Positions 6,937-16,101 of a stretch of DNA of 64,000 nucleotides are shown here, piece after piece. The notes beneath the pieces are model-generated. The model was not told the DNA's origin. It saw only the letters and a list, made by a program, of their open reading frames with translations, and did no database searches. How positions within the stretch are numbered: the first letter of the stretch is position 1; every line of letters starts with the position of its first letter. The stretch is from Sphingobium sufflavum (GTDB taxonomy: Bacteria; Pseudomonadota; Alphaproteobacteria; Sphingomonadales; Sphingomonadaceae), in NCBI RefSeq assembly GCF_021403115.1, contig NZ_JAJSSH010000001.1, positions 186,001-250,000 of the forward strand. The letters are read 5' to 3'. The position numbers and the translations under genes are program-made.

Positions 6937-9144
6937 ATGGCCCTCTTTCGTATTCGCGGGGGCTTTCCCCGCGCTGGCTTGCCGCACGCGGGCTTTCCCC
7001 ATGTTGCCCGGCGCCTGTTCGTGCCGCTGGCCCTCATGATCCTGACCGTCCCCGCCCATGGCGACCCGACCATCGCCTATCCGCCGACCCGGCGCGACGA
7101 TGTGGTGGAGACGCAGTTTGGCGTGTCCGTCGCGGACCCCTATCGCTGGCTGGAAAATGACGTGCGCGTCGATGGCGCGGTGCGCGACTGGGTGACGGCG
7201 CAGAACAAGGCGACGCAGGCCTATCTCGACACGCTGCCGGGGCGCGACATATTGGCCGCGCGGATGAAGCGGCTGTATGATTATGCCCGCACCGGCGTGC
7301 CGCGAAAGGGCGGCGGGCGCTATTTCTACACGCGCAATTCCGGCCTCCAGAACCAGTCGCCGCTCTATGTGCGGGAAGGGCTGGAGGGGAAGGAGCGGTT
7401 GCTGCTCGACCCCAATGCGCTGGCGAAGGATGGCGCCACGGCGCTGGCGGAGTGGGAGGTGTCGGAGGATGGACGCTACCTCCTCTATGCCGTGCAGGAC
7501 GGCGGGACCGACTGGCGCATCCTGCGCGTGGTCGACGTGGACAGCGGCCGGACGCTGGACGACCGGGTGGAGTGGGTCAAATATTCGGGCCTGAGCTGGG
7601 CGAACGACGGGCAGGGATTTTATTACTCCCGCTTCGACGCGCCCGCCGGGGATGCGACGTTTCAGGCGACGGTGGAGAACCAGCGCGTCTGGTATCATGC
7701 GCTGGGCACGGCGCAGGCGGAGGACCGGCTGGTCTATGCGACGCCCGACCGGCCCCGCCTCGGCCATGTGGCGGAGGTGACGGACGATGGCCGCTGGCTG
7801 CTCGTCACCTCCAGCGAGGGGACGGACGAACGCTATGCGCTCACGTTGATCCCGCTGGTGGGGGAGGACCGGACGGCCCGCCCGCTGGTGAAGGGGTTGA
7901 AGAACGACTGGGCGTTCATCGGCAATGTCGGCGATCTCTTCTATTTCCGCACGGACCTGCGCGCGCCGCGCGGGCGCATCGTCCGGCTCGACGCCGCCAG
8001 CGCCCGGCCGCGCGCGCAGCCGATCGTGGCGGAGAGCCGCGACACGCTGAGCGGGGCGTCGATGATCGGCGGGCGCATCGTGCTGGCCTATCTCTCCGAC
8101 GCGCGCACGGTGGCGAAGCTGGTGGAGCGGGACGGGAAGCCGGTGGGCAATGTCCCGCTGCCCGGCATCGGCACCGCCATCGGTTTCTCGCGCAGGCCCG
8201 CCGACAGCGAGAGCTTCTTCAGCTTCGCCAGCTACACCGATCCGTCGGTCGTCTATCGCTATGACGTGGCGACCAATGTGGCGCGCGTGTGGTCCCGGCC
8301 CCGGCTGGCCTTCGACCCCGGCGATTTCCAGACGGACCAGCTCTTCTATCCCTCGAAGGACGGCACGCAGATCCCGCTGTTCCTGATCCGCCGCCGGGAC
8401 GTGGCGGCATCGGGCAAGGCCGCGCCCACCATCCTCTATGGCTATGGCGGGTTCAACATCGCGCAGACGCCGGGGTTCAACCCGACCCGGCTCGCCTGGC
8501 TGGAGCAGGGCGGGGCGGTGGCCATCGCCAACCTGCGCGGCGGCGGCGAATATGGCAAGGCGTGGCACGACGCCGGGCGATTGTCCCACAAGCAGAATGT
8601 GTTCGACGATTTCATCGCGGCGGCCGAATTCCTGAACGCAAAGGGCTATGCCGCGAAGGGCCAGATCGCGATCGAGGGGCGGTCGAACGGCGGCCTGCTG
8701 GTCGGGGCGGTCACGAACCAGCGGCCGGACCTGTTCGCCGCCGCCCTGCCGGCGGTGGGCGTGATGGACATGCTGCGCTTCGACCGGTTCACGGCGGGGC
8801 GATACTGGGTGGATGACTATGGCTATCCGTCGAAGGAGGCGGATTTTCGCACCCTGCTGTCCTATTCCCCCTATCACACGATCCGGGAGGGGGCGGACTA
8901 TCCCGCCATCCTCGTCACCACGGCGGATACGGATGATCGGGTGGTGCCGGGGCACAGCTTCAAATATACCGCCGCCCTGCAACATGCGCAGATCGGCGAC
9001 AGGCCGCACCTGATCCGCATCGAGACGCGGGCCGGGCATGGCAGCGGCAAGCCGGTAGACAAGACCATCGCGGAGTTTGCGGACATGTACGCCTTTGCCG
9101 CGCGCTGGACCGGCCTGACGATCCGCGATCCGGGGGACCAGTGA
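6937..9144 (+). CDS. Prolyl oligopeptidase family serine peptidase (S9A)
   Basis: A 735-residue peptidase that cleaves short proline-containing peptides. An N-terminal beta-propeller (roughly residues 60-450) covers the C-terminal alpha/beta-hydrolase. The triad is visible: Ser583 in EGRSNGGLL, an Asp in TADTDDRVV (~664-667), and His701 in RAGHGSG. The first ~42 residues are an arginine-containing leader with a hydrophobic stretch (LFVPLALMILTVPAHG), so it is probably exported. The preceding GGGFPRAGLPHAGFPH repeat is odd. The MFS exporter follows after four bases and may be co-transcribed. Confidence 0.92.
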   Translation: MALFRIRGGFPRAGLPHAGFPHVARRLFVPLALMILTVPAHGDPTIAYPPTRRDDVVETQFGVSVADPYRWLENDVRVDGAVRDWVTAQNKATQAYLDTLPGRDILAARMKRLYDYARTGVPRKGGGRYFYTRNSGLQNQSPLYVREGLEGKERLLLDPNALAKDGATALAEWEVSEDGRYLLYAVQDGGTDWRILRVVDVDSGRTLDDRVEWVKYSGLSWANDGQGFYYSRFDAPAGDATFQATVENQRVWYHALGTAQAEDRLVYATPDRPRLGHVAEVTDDGRWLLVTSSEGTDERYALTLIPLVGEDRTARPLVKGLKNDWAFIGNVGDLFYFRTDLRAPRGRIVRLDAASARPRAQPIVAESRDTLSGASMIGGRIVLAYLSDARTVAKLVERDGKPVGNVPLPGIGTAIGFSRRPADSESFFSFASYTDPSVVYRYDVATNVARVWSRPRLAFDPGDFQTDQLFYPSKDGTQIPLFLIRRRDVAASGKAAPTILYGYGGFNIAQTPGFNPTRLAWLEQGGAVAIANLRGGGEYGKAWHDAGRLSHKQNVFDDFIAAAEFLNAKGYAAKGQIAIEGRSNGGLLVGAVTNQRPDLFAAALPAVGVMDMLRFDRFTAGRYWVDDYGYPSKEADFRTLLSYSPYHTIREGADYPAILVTTADTDDRVVPGHSFKYTAALQHAQIGDRPHLIRIETRAGHGSGKPVDKTIAEFADMYAFAARWTGLTIRDPGDQ

Positions 9145-9148
9145 TGCC

Positions 9149-10390
9149 ATGACCGGCACCGCCATCCGCCGCCGCACCGCCGCCATCGGCTTCATCCTGG
9201 TGGCGGCGGTGCTGGACGTGCTGTCGATGAGCATCATCATCCCCGTCCTGCCCGACCTGATCCGGGAGATGGCGGGATCGAGCGCGCGGGCGGGTGCGTG
9301 GAACGGGGTGTTCGTGGCGCTGTGGGCGGTGATGCAGTTCGTCTGCGCGCCCGTCATCGGTGCGCTGTCCGACCGGTTCGGGCGGCGGCCGGTGCTGCTG
9401 ATCTCCATCGCCGGGCTGGGGCTGGACTATGTGCTGATGGCGCTGGCGCCGAACCTGTGGTGGCTGGCGGCGGGGCGGCTGATCGGGGGGATCACCGCGT
9501 CCAGCTTCACCACCGTCTTCGCCTATATGGCGGACATCACCGCGCCGGAACAGCGCGCGCGCGGCTATGGCCTGATCGGCGCGGCGTTCAGTGGCGGGTT
9601 CATCGTGGGACCGGTGATCGGCGGGGCGCTGGGCGAGATTTCGGCGCGCGCGCCCTTCTGGGTCGCCGCCGGACTGAGCGGGGCGGCGTTCCTCTATGGC
9701 CTGTTGCTCCTGCCCGAATCGCTGGCCCCCGCCAGCCGCATGGCCTTTGCGTGGAAGCGGGCGAACCCGCTCGGTTCGCTGGCGCTGTTGCGGTCGAGGG
9801 GCAGCCTGTTCGGCCTCTCCATCGTCAATTTCCTGATGCAGTTCGCCAAACAGGCCTTCATGGTCGTCTTCGTCCTCTATGTCGGGGACCGGTATGGCTG
9901 GACGCCGTGGGAGACGGGCCTGTTGCTCGGCCTGACCGGCATCCTCGACATGGTGGTGCAGGCGTTCCTGATCGGCCCGGTGGTCAGGCGCTGGGGCGAC
10001 CGGCGCGCGCTGGTGGCGGGGCTGTCCAGCGGCGGCATCGCCCTGATCGGCAACGGTGTCGCGCCGACGGGGGAGATGTTCATCGCGTCCTGCCTGCTCA
10101 GCGCCCTGTGGGGCCTCGCCATGCCGTCGCTCCAGGCGCTGATGACGCGGCAGGTGTCGGACAGCGAACAGGGGCAGTTGCAGGGCGCCAACACCAGCGT
10201 CGCCAGCATCGCGGGCGTTATCTCCCCCCTGACGTTCGGGGCGGTCTATGCCCTGTCGGCGGGGCCGGGCGCGGCAATCCCCTTTCCGGGCGCGGCGTTC
10301 GTGCTGGCCGGGGTGATCGTGACGGCGGCGGCGGCGCTGGCCGCGCTGGTGGCGCCCGCTGATCCGAAGGCGGCCCGTTCAGCCGCCTGA
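9149..10390 (+). CDS. MFS transporter, TetA-like drug/proton antiporter family
   Basis: A 413-residue protein with twelve predicted membrane helices. The MFS loop 2-3 motif appears as [12 protein letters not shown], and helix 5 has the antiporter-type [14 protein letters not shown]. The sequence resembles TCR/Tet-type exporters (DHA1 group), but no tetracycline-specific claim is justified. The ATG lies four bases after the peptidase stop, so an operon is likely. The substrate is unknown; export of a peptide or antibiotic-like compound is only a possibility. Confidence 0.88.
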   Translation: MTGTAIRRRTAAIGFILVAAVLDVLSMSIIIPVLPDLIREMAGSSARAGAWNGVFVALWAVMQFVCAPVIGALSDRFGRRPVLLISIAGLGLDYVLMALAPNLWWLAAGRLIGGITASSFTTVFAYMADITAPEQRARGYGLIGAAFSGGFIVGPVIGGALGEISARAPFWVAAGLSGAAFLYGLLLLPESLAPASRMAFAWKRANPLGSLALLRSRGSLFGLSIVNFLMQFAKQAFMVVFVLYVGDRYGWTPWETGLLLGLTGILDMVVQAFLIGPVVRRWGDRRALVAGLSSGGIALIGNGVAPTGEMFIASCLLSALWGLAMPSLQALMTRQVSDSEQGQLQGANTSVASIAGVISPLTFGAVYALSAGPGAAIPFPGAAFVLAGVIVTAAAALAALVAPADPKAARSAA

Positions 10391-10472
10391 TGGCCCCCGT
10401 GTCATGGCAAAGCGCACCCCGCCTCTGTCGCGCCGTCTGGACAGCCGCGCCCCCACGGATTATCCGCCGCCC

Positions 10473-12044
10473 ATGACAAGTCCCCAGACCGACTCCATCC
10501 TCATTGTCGATTTCGGCAGCCAGGTAACGCAATTGATCGCCCGCCGCGTGCGCGAGGCCGGCGTCTATAGCGAGATCGCCCCCTTCACCACGGCGGAGGA
10601 AGCCTTCCACCGCATCAAGCCAAAGGGCATCATCCTCTCCGGCTCGCCCGCCAGCGTGTGCGACGAGGGGTCGCCCCGCGCGCCGCAGATCCTGTTCGAC
10701 TCCGGCCTGCCCATCCTTGGCATCTGCTATGGCCAGCAGGTCATGTCCCACCAGCTCGGTGGCGAAGTGCGCCCCGGCCATGAGACGGGCGAGGGCGGCG
10801 AGTTCGGCCGGGCCTTCCTGACCGTCTCCGAACCCTGTGTGCTGTTCGACGGCCTGTGGCAGACCGGCGAGCGGCATCAGGTGTGGATGAGCCATGGCGA
10901 CAAGGTGACGCAGTTCGCGCCCGGTTTCCGCATCGTGGCGACGTCGGACGGGGCGCCCTTTGCGGTGATCGCGGATGACGAGCGCCGCTATTATGGCACG
11001 CAGTTCCACCCGGAAGTCGTCCACACGCCCGACGGTGGCAAGCTGATCGCCAATTTCGTGCGCCATGTCTGCGGCCTGTCCGGCGACTGGACGATGGCGG
11101 AATTCCGCCAGACCAAGATCGACGAGATCCGCAAGCAGGTGGGCAGCGGAAAGGTGATCTGCGGCCTGTCCGGCGGCGTCGATTCCGCCGTGGCCGCGGT
11201 GCTGATCCATGAGGCGATCGGGGACCAGCTCACCTGCGTCTTTGTCGATCATGGCCTGATGCGCGAGGCGGAGGCCGAGCAGGTCGTCACCCTGTTCCGC
11301 GAGCATTACAAGATACCGCTGGTCCATGTGGATGCGGAGGAGATGTTCCTGGGCGGCCTGGCCGGCGTCACCGACCCGGAGGCCAAGCGCAAGTTCATCG
11401 GCAAGGCGTTCATCGACCTGTTCGAGGCGGAAGCGCAGAAGATCGGCGGCGCGGACTTTCTGGCGCAGGGTACGCTCTATCCCGACGTGATCGAGTCCGT
11501 GTCCTTCACCGGCGGCCCCTCTGTGACGATCAAGAGCCACCATAATGTCGGCGGCCTGCCTGAGCGCATGAACATGAAGCTGGTCGAGCCGCTGCGCGAA
11601 CTGTTCAAGGATGAGGTGCGCGCGCTGGGCCGGGAACTGGGCCTGCCGGAGATTTTCGTTGGCCGCCATCCTTTCCCCGGTCCCGGCCTCGCCATCCGCA
11701 TCCCCGGCGAAGTGACCAAGGAGCGGTGCGACATATTGCGCAAGGCGGACGCGGTCTATCTGGAGGAAATCCGCAACGCGGGCCTCTATGACGCGATCTG
11801 GCAGGCGTTTGCGGTGTTGCTGCCGGTTCGCTCGGTCGGGGTGATGGGCGACGGGCGCACCTATGACAATGTGCTGGCCCTGCGCGCGGTGACGTCCACG
11901 GACGGCATGACGGCGGACATCTATCCCTATGACGCGGCCTTCCTGAGCCGCGTGTCGACCCGTATCATCAATGAGGTGAAGGGCATCAATCGGGTAGTCT
12001 ATGACTATACGTCGAAGCCGCCGGGCACGATCGAGTGGGAATAA
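10473..12044 (+). CDS. guaA: GMP synthase (glutamine-hydrolysing)
   Basis: A 523-residue enzyme converting XMP to GMP with glutamine and ATP, the last step of guanine nucleotide synthesis. The N-terminal class I amidotransferase domain has the nucleophile in [10 protein letters not shown] and the histidine/glutamate in TQFHPEVVH. The ATP-pyrophosphatase domain has the PP-loop [10 protein letters not shown]. The C-terminal dimerisation domain ends PPGTIEWE. The start at 10473 is chosen because it aligns with the family start (ILIVDFGSQ follows); an in-frame ATG at 10404 would add 23 unconserved residues. The ribosome site is weak. Confidence 0.97.
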   Translation: MTSPQTDSILIVDFGSQVTQLIARRVREAGVYSEIAPFTTAEEAFHRIKPKGIILSGSPASVCDEGSPRAPQILFDSGLPILGICYGQQVMSHQLGGEVRPGHETGEGGEFGRAFLTVSEPCVLFDGLWQTGERHQVWMSHGDKVTQFAPGFRIVATSDGAPFAVIADDERRYYGTQFHPEVVHTPDGGKLIANFVRHVCGLSGDWTMAEFRQTKIDEIRKQVGSGKVICGLSGGVDSAVAAVLIHEAIGDQLTCVFVDHGLMREAEAEQVVTLFREHYKIPLVHVDAEEMFLGGLAGVTDPEAKRKFIGKAFIDLFEAEAQKIGGADFLAQGTLYPDVIESVSFTGGPSVTIKSHHNVGGLPERMNMKLVEPLRELFKDEVRALGRELGLPEIFVGRHPFPGPGLAIRIPGEVTKERCDILRKADAVYLEEIRNAGLYDAIWQAFAVLLPVRSVGVMGDGRTYDNVLALRAVTSTDGMTADIYPYDAAFLSRVSTRIINEVKGINRVVYDYTSKPPGTIEWE

Positions 12045-12053
12045 ATCGGGTGA

Positions 12054-12079
12054 GGTGACCGTCCGGAGGGACGGTCGCC
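12054..12079 (+). terminator. Stable hairpin just after guaA
   Basis: GGTGACCGTCC pairs with GGACGGTCGCC around a GGAG loop: an 11-bp stem with one wobble, 9 bases after the stop. It is followed by GGGTTTATT rather than a clean T-run, so termination is likely but not certain. Confidence 0.6.
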
Positions 12080-12182
12080 GGGTTTATTCGGCCCCGCAAG
12101 GGGGCGTGAGGTTAGCGGCCTGCGCCGTGCGGGGGACGGACGTGGGGTTTATTCGGTCCCGCAAGGGGCCACGAGGTTAGCG
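12080..12182 (+). repeat. Two direct copies of a ~38-bp hairpin repeat
   Basis: The copies run about 12080-12117 and 12144-12182. Each has GGTTTATTCGG, then a stem capped by a GCAA loop (CCCCGCAAGGGG or GGTCCCGCAAGGGGCC), then GAGGTTAGCG. Differences between copies in the second stem are partly compensatory, suggesting a folded RNA or REP-like element. The rest of 12183-12385 holds a 10-bp tandem repeat and no convincing gene. Confidence 0.6.
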
Positions 12183-12300
12183 CAGACCTGGCTGCTTTCG
12201 CCGCGAGGATGACGGGAGCAGTCTCCCTCTGGGGCAGTCCTTTGTCGCTAGCTACGGACTCGCCTCCCTTGACAGAGGGCGTCCGTATGGAACGCGCCAA

Positions 12301-12330
12301 GCGCCCCGCAGCGCCCCGCAGCGCCCCGCA
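12301..12330. repeat. Tandem 10-bp repeat, three perfect copies
   Basis: GCGCCCCGCA repeated three times and followed by GCGCCCCC, in the non-coding interval before the GST gene. Confidence 0.9.
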
Positions 12331-12385
12331 GCGCCCCCACAAACGCCCTTCCGCCCCCTGCCCCCGATCGGATAGGGCAGGGACC

Positions 12386-13045
12386 ATGTCTCCGCTCCCG
12401 ATGTCCCCGCTTCCCATCCTCTACAGCTTTCGCCGGTGCCCCTATGCGATGCGGGCGCGGCTGGCGTTGCTGGTCAGCGGGCAGGCGGTGGTAATCCGCG
12501 AGGTGAAACTGCGCGCCAAGCCCGCCGCGATGCTGGCCGCCTCGCCCAAGGGGACGGTGCCGGTGCTGTGCCTGCCCGACGGGACGGTGATCGAGCAGAG
12601 CCTCGACATCATGCGCTGGGCGTTGGGGCGGGGCGATCCCGAAGGCTGGCTGGCGGGGGACGATGCGGCGCTGGTCGCGCGGAACGACGGGCCGTTCAAG
12701 CATCACCTCGACCGCACCAAATATCCCGACCGCCATGGCTCCGACCCCGCCGTCCACCGCGGTGCGGCGCTGGAGCTGCTGGCGGACTGGGACGCGCGGC
12801 TGGCCGCCACCGGCTATCTGTGCGGCCCGGCCCGCACGCTGGCGGACATGGCGGTCTTTCCGTTCGTGCGGCAGTTCGCGGCGGTGGACCCGGACTGGTT
12901 CGCCGCGCAGCCGCTGCCCCATGTGCACCGCTGGCTGGCGCGCCATCTTGCCGATCCGCTGTTCGGGCGGGCGATGATCCGCCTGTCGCCATGGGCCGAG
13001 GGTGACGATCCGATTCCGTTCGGCCCCATCCCCCCGGACGCATGA
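12386..13045 (+). CDS. Glutathione S-transferase family protein
   Basis: A 219-residue protein with a thioredoxin-like N-terminal half (LYSFRRCPYAMRARLAL, a CPYA catalytic site of the glutaredoxin/omega type; then KGTVPVLCLPDG with the cis-proline and IEQSLDIM that holds the glutathione gamma-glutamyl group). The C-terminal half is helical (TLADMAVFPFVRQFA). The ATG at 12386 follows AGGGCAGGG closely; a second at 12401 is possible. Upstream in-frame codons are repeat-rich and not conserved-looking. It is a monocistron bounded by a terminator. The substrate is not predictable. Confidence 0.85.
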   Translation: MSPLPMSPLPILYSFRRCPYAMRARLALLVSGQAVVIREVKLRAKPAAMLAASPKGTVPVLCLPDGTVIEQSLDIMRWALGRGDPEGWLAGDDAALVARNDGPFKHHLDRTKYPDRHGSDPAVHRGAALELLADWDARLAATGYLCGPARTLADMAVFPFVRQFAAVDPDWFAAQPLPHVHRWLARHLADPLFGRAMIRLSPWAEGDDPIPFGPIPPDA

Positions 13046-13083
13046 AAAAGGGCGGCCCCGCCTGTGCAGGACCGCCCCTTTTC
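13045..13083. terminator. Bidirectional intrinsic terminator between GST and TonB receptor genes
   Basis: AAAAAGGGCGG and CCGCCCCTTTT flank an inner CCTG/CAGG hairpin. A-rich and T-rich flanks allow use from both sides; the two genes converge here. Confidence 0.8.
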
Positions 13084-13203
13084 CTCAACCCCTGAGCATT
13101 TCCCAGGCGGATGGCATCCTGCGCCAGCCCTGACAATGCGGAAGCCGATGGCAGCGGGAGCAGGAGAGATCCAGGTGGACCGGCCCCTGCTCCCGCCCAC
13201 CGA

Positions 13204-15693
13204 TCAGTTGCCGAAGCGATACTTCAGGCGAACGCCGTACATCTGCGGCTGGTTCAGGATCATCGCGTCGAAGCCGTAGGAGGTGATGCCGTCCGTCGTG
13301 TAGACGTGGAACCGCTCCTTGGTCACGTTGGTCGCGAACAGGCCGATGTCCACCGGCGAACCGGCCACCGAATTCCAGTTGGCGTTCAGGTTCAGGTTGT
13401 TCTGCGGCGGCAGCTGGATCAGGCTGGGCGCGGAGCCTGGCTGGCCGAGCATGCTGTCCTGATGCGTGAAGGTGGCCCCGAAGCTGACCCGGCCGATGTC
13501 ACTGGACAGCGGCAGGGTGTAGGTCGCCGTGACCGAATATTTATTCTTCGGCGTCAGCGGCAGGACGCCACCAACCTTGGCGCTCGACAGGCTGGTGAAG
13601 CCCAGCGGAACGGCAGGCAGGGAGACGGTCTTCAGCTTGGTGTCGAGATAGGCATAGCCCACGTCGACGTTGAACCCCTGGAACAGGCGAACCGACGCAT
13701 CAACTTCGATACCCTTGATGGTCGACTTGCCCGCGTTGGCGATGCCCTGCGCCTGCGAGGCGATGAAGGGGCATTGCGCCGGGTTGCTGACCAGGTCGCC
13801 CGCGTTGCAGGCCGTCGCCTGAATCTGGAGCTGCTGGTTGCTGAAGTCGTTGTAGAAGGCGGCAATGTTGAAGTTGCCCTTCACGAAGCCGTCGAAGCTG
13901 GTCTTCGCGCCGACTTCATAGGTGTCGACCTTCTCAGGCCCCCAGCTTTCCAGACCGTACAGCGACACGTTCACGCTGCCCTGACGATAGCCACGCGCGT
14001 ATTTCGCGTACAGCAGCACGTCGTCGACAGGCTTGAAGTCCAGACCGACGACCCAGGTCGGCTTGGCCGAGGTGACGCGGCGGGTGTACTGGCACAGGTT
14101 CGGGTTGGCCACGATCTGCGCGGAGGAGAAGGTGCCCGGACGGTCGAGCAGGTTGCCCGGCTGCGAACATTCGAACTGCGGATTGTTGGCCGAGGGGAAG
14201 CGGACGCGCAGCGACTCGCTGACGCCACGGGTCACGTCCGACGTGTAGCGGATGCCGCCCGTGATGCTGAGCTGGTCGGTCAGCTTGTACGTGCCCTGGG
14301 CATAGAGGCCGAGGTTGCGGAAGCTGTACTTGCTGCGCGACAGGGCCATCTGGCCCACGCGGCCTTCCAGCGTGGTGCCGGCGGGGGCCGGAGCCGGCGC
14401 CGGGGTCGATGCGCCGAGGAAGTCGTTGCACTGGTAGGTGAAGACATTGGCGCAGCGCAGGAAGATCGCCGAACGCGACGACTGGAAGCCTTCCAGCGGC
14501 TCGCTCAGTTCCAGATAGGCGCCGAGCTGGTAGTTCAGGCGGTCATCGCCCGAACGGCCCTGAAGCTGAAGCTCCTCGGTGAAGGTCGACTGCGAGACAT
14601 TGTTCTTGCCCGGCTCCGGGTCGAGGCTGACGCCGGTCAGCGGCTGGCCGCCGACATAGATGGCATCGCCATTGTTGTTCACCGCCACGGCCTGCCGGAA
14701 TTCGGCATAGCTGGCGATGTTCTTGATGGTGATGGTGTCGCTGGCCTTCCACGTCGTCGTATTGATGAACGAGAATTGCTCGATACGCTGGAACGGGTTG
14801 GCGTGGCCGTTCAGGACGTCATAATAGTCGCCCTGCGTCGCTGCGATCTGCGATCCCAGGAAGCTGGACAGGCCGCCGCCGGTCTGCAACGCCACCTTGG
14901 GGAAGGCGCCGTTGGTGTCGGAATTGCTGTACGACAGGATCGTGTAGTTTTCGAGGTTCGGCGTCAGGTCGGCCACGATGCTGAAGCGCGCGGCGACATA
15001 ATCGACGTCACCGAAATCCTTGGGACCGATGGTGCCGACATTGTTCAGATAGCCCTTGCGGGTCTGGCGGTCGACACCCAGGCGGATGCGCAGCGTGTCG
15101 AGAACGGGGATGTTCACCACGCCCTGCACGCGCTGCATGTCATAATTGCCGTAGGAGCCTTCAATATAGCCCTCAAGGCGGCTCGTCGGCTTCTGCGGGG
15201 TCAGCAGGACCGCGCCGCCGGTGGTGTTGCGGCCGAACAGCGTGCCCTGCGGACCCTTCAGAACCTGCACATTGGCGAGGTCGAAGAAGCTGCCGATGCC
15301 GGCGCCGTTACCGGCGGTGGTGCCGCCATTGGCGCGCGGGGCGACGACTTCGGCGAAATAGGTGCCGACGGAGGGCGAGGTCGGGCCTTCCTGCACGAAG
15401 CCGCGGATGGCGAAGCTGGTGCTTTCCGAACCCCAGCGGCCGTTCGACGACAGCGACGGCGTGTAGGTGGCGATGTCGCCTGCGCTCACGACGTTGCGGT
15501 TGGTCAGCTGCTGCTGGTTGAAGACGGTGATCGAAATCGGAACGTCCTGGAGGCGTTCCTCGACGCGGCGTGCGGTGACGACGATTTCGCCGGCATCATC
15601 CTGGGCCAGGGCGGCGGACGGCGTGGCGGCAAGCGCGACGGCGATCAGGCTGGCGCCCGACAGGACGGATTTCGTGTGAAGCTTAAGGAACAT
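13204..15693 (-). CDS. TonB-dependent receptor
   Basis: An 829-residue outer-membrane receptor. Residues 1-30 are a signal peptide ending ALAQ. The TonB-box-like EIVVTARRVEERLQDVP follows, then the plug domain with VQVLKGPQGTLFGRNTTGG. The rest is a 22-strand barrel ending KYRFGN. A Pro/Ala-rich loop (STPAPAPAPAG) lies mid-barrel. The start at 15693 is chosen because GGGGAGGA lies four bases upstream and the signal peptide begins there. It has its own long upstream region containing a direct repeat. The ligand is unknown; the sequence resembles the plant-compound/sugar-type receptors common in sphingomonads rather than a recognised siderophore receptor. Confidence 0.93.
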   Translation of the reverse strand: MFLKLHTKSVLSGASLIAVALAATPSAALAQDDAGEIVVTARRVEERLQDVPISITVFNQQQLTNRNVVSAGDIATYTPSLSSNGRWGSESTSFAIRGFVQEGPTSPSVGTYFAEVVAPRANGGTTAGNGAGIGSFFDLANVQVLKGPQGTLFGRNTTGGAVLLTPQKPTSRLEGYIEGSYGNYDMQRVQGVVNIPVLDTLRIRLGVDRQTRKGYLNNVGTIGPKDFGDVDYVAARFSIVADLTPNLENYTILSYSNSDTNGAFPKVALQTGGGLSSFLGSQIAATQGDYYDVLNGHANPFQRIEQFSFINTTTWKASDTITIKNIASYAEFRQAVAVNNNGDAIYVGGQPLTGVSLDPEPGKNNVSQSTFTEELQLQGRSGDDRLNYQLGAYLELSEPLEGFQSSRSAIFLRCANVFTYQCNDFLGASTPAPAPAPAGTTLEGRVGQMALSRSKYSFRNLGLYAQGTYKLTDQLSITGGIRYTSDVTRGVSESLRVRFPSANNPQFECSQPGNLLDRPGTFSSAQIVANPNLCQYTRRVTSAKPTWVVGLDFKPVDDVLLYAKYARGYRQGSVNVSLYGLESWGPEKVDTYEVGAKTSFDGFVKGNFNIAAFYNDFSNQQLQIQATACNAGDLVSNPAQCPFIASQAQGIANAGKSTIKGIEVDASVRLFQGFNVDVGYAYLDTKLKTVSLPAVPLGFTSLSSAKVGGVLPLTPKNKYSVTATYTLPLSSDIGRVSFGATFTHQDSMLGQPGSAPSLIQLPPQNNLNLNANWNSVAGSPVDIGLFATNVTKERFHVYTTDGITSYGFDAMILNQPQMYGVRLKYRFGN

Positions 15694-15905
15694 ACATTCC
15701 TCCCCGTGATGTGATGTGAAACCTCCTCTCCCTTCCACCGACAGGCCAGTGGATCAGTGCGTTCTGTTCTTACTGAAATCTTTTGATTTTCAGGGCCGCG
15801 CTCTTACCACGTAAGGGCCGGGAGACCATTGCAGATCGTCCAGAAGCATGACTGAAACCCCGGAACACGCTTTTAACCGAGCCATTCTCAGTTCTACCGT
15901 GGCCA

Positions 15906-15941
15906 AAATGGCACGGTTTTCCGCCATAAATGGCACTGTTT
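15906..15941. promoter_or_regulatory. Direct repeat upstream of the TonB receptor, candidate operator
   Basis: AAATGGCACGGTTT and AAATGGCACTGTTT lie at 15906 and 15928, 22 bp apart (two helical turns), with 13 of 14 bases identical. They are about 215 bases upstream of the receptor start in an AT-richer patch. The remainder of 15694-16101 shows no gene. Confidence 0.55.
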
Positions 15942-16101
15942 GAGGTGGCATTAGGGTGCAGAAGAGGTTCGGGGCGTCTGTCGTCGGGCCGCTGGGGTGC
16001 CGGGCCGTTTGAGGGTGAGGGAAGGGACAGGGGAACAGGAGGAACAGGAGGAGGGCGGCGGAAAGGCGGGGCCGGGCGCGCGCCGGTTGCCCCCAGTCGA
16101 A

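Noticed and set aside
4527..7073. An 848-codon open frame antisense to aceA
   Set aside because: No domain, and the opposite strand encodes a complete isocitrate lyase.
6109..9408. A 1099-codon open frame on the minus strand, antisense to the prolyl oligopeptidase
   Set aside because: Arg/Ala/Pro/His-rich with no domain; it is the usual high-GC antisense shadow of a strongly biased gene.
13111..15714. An 867-codon open frame antisense to the TonB receptor
   Set aside because: Composition is that of a shadow frame; the receptor on the other strand has a signal peptide, plug motifs and ribosome site.
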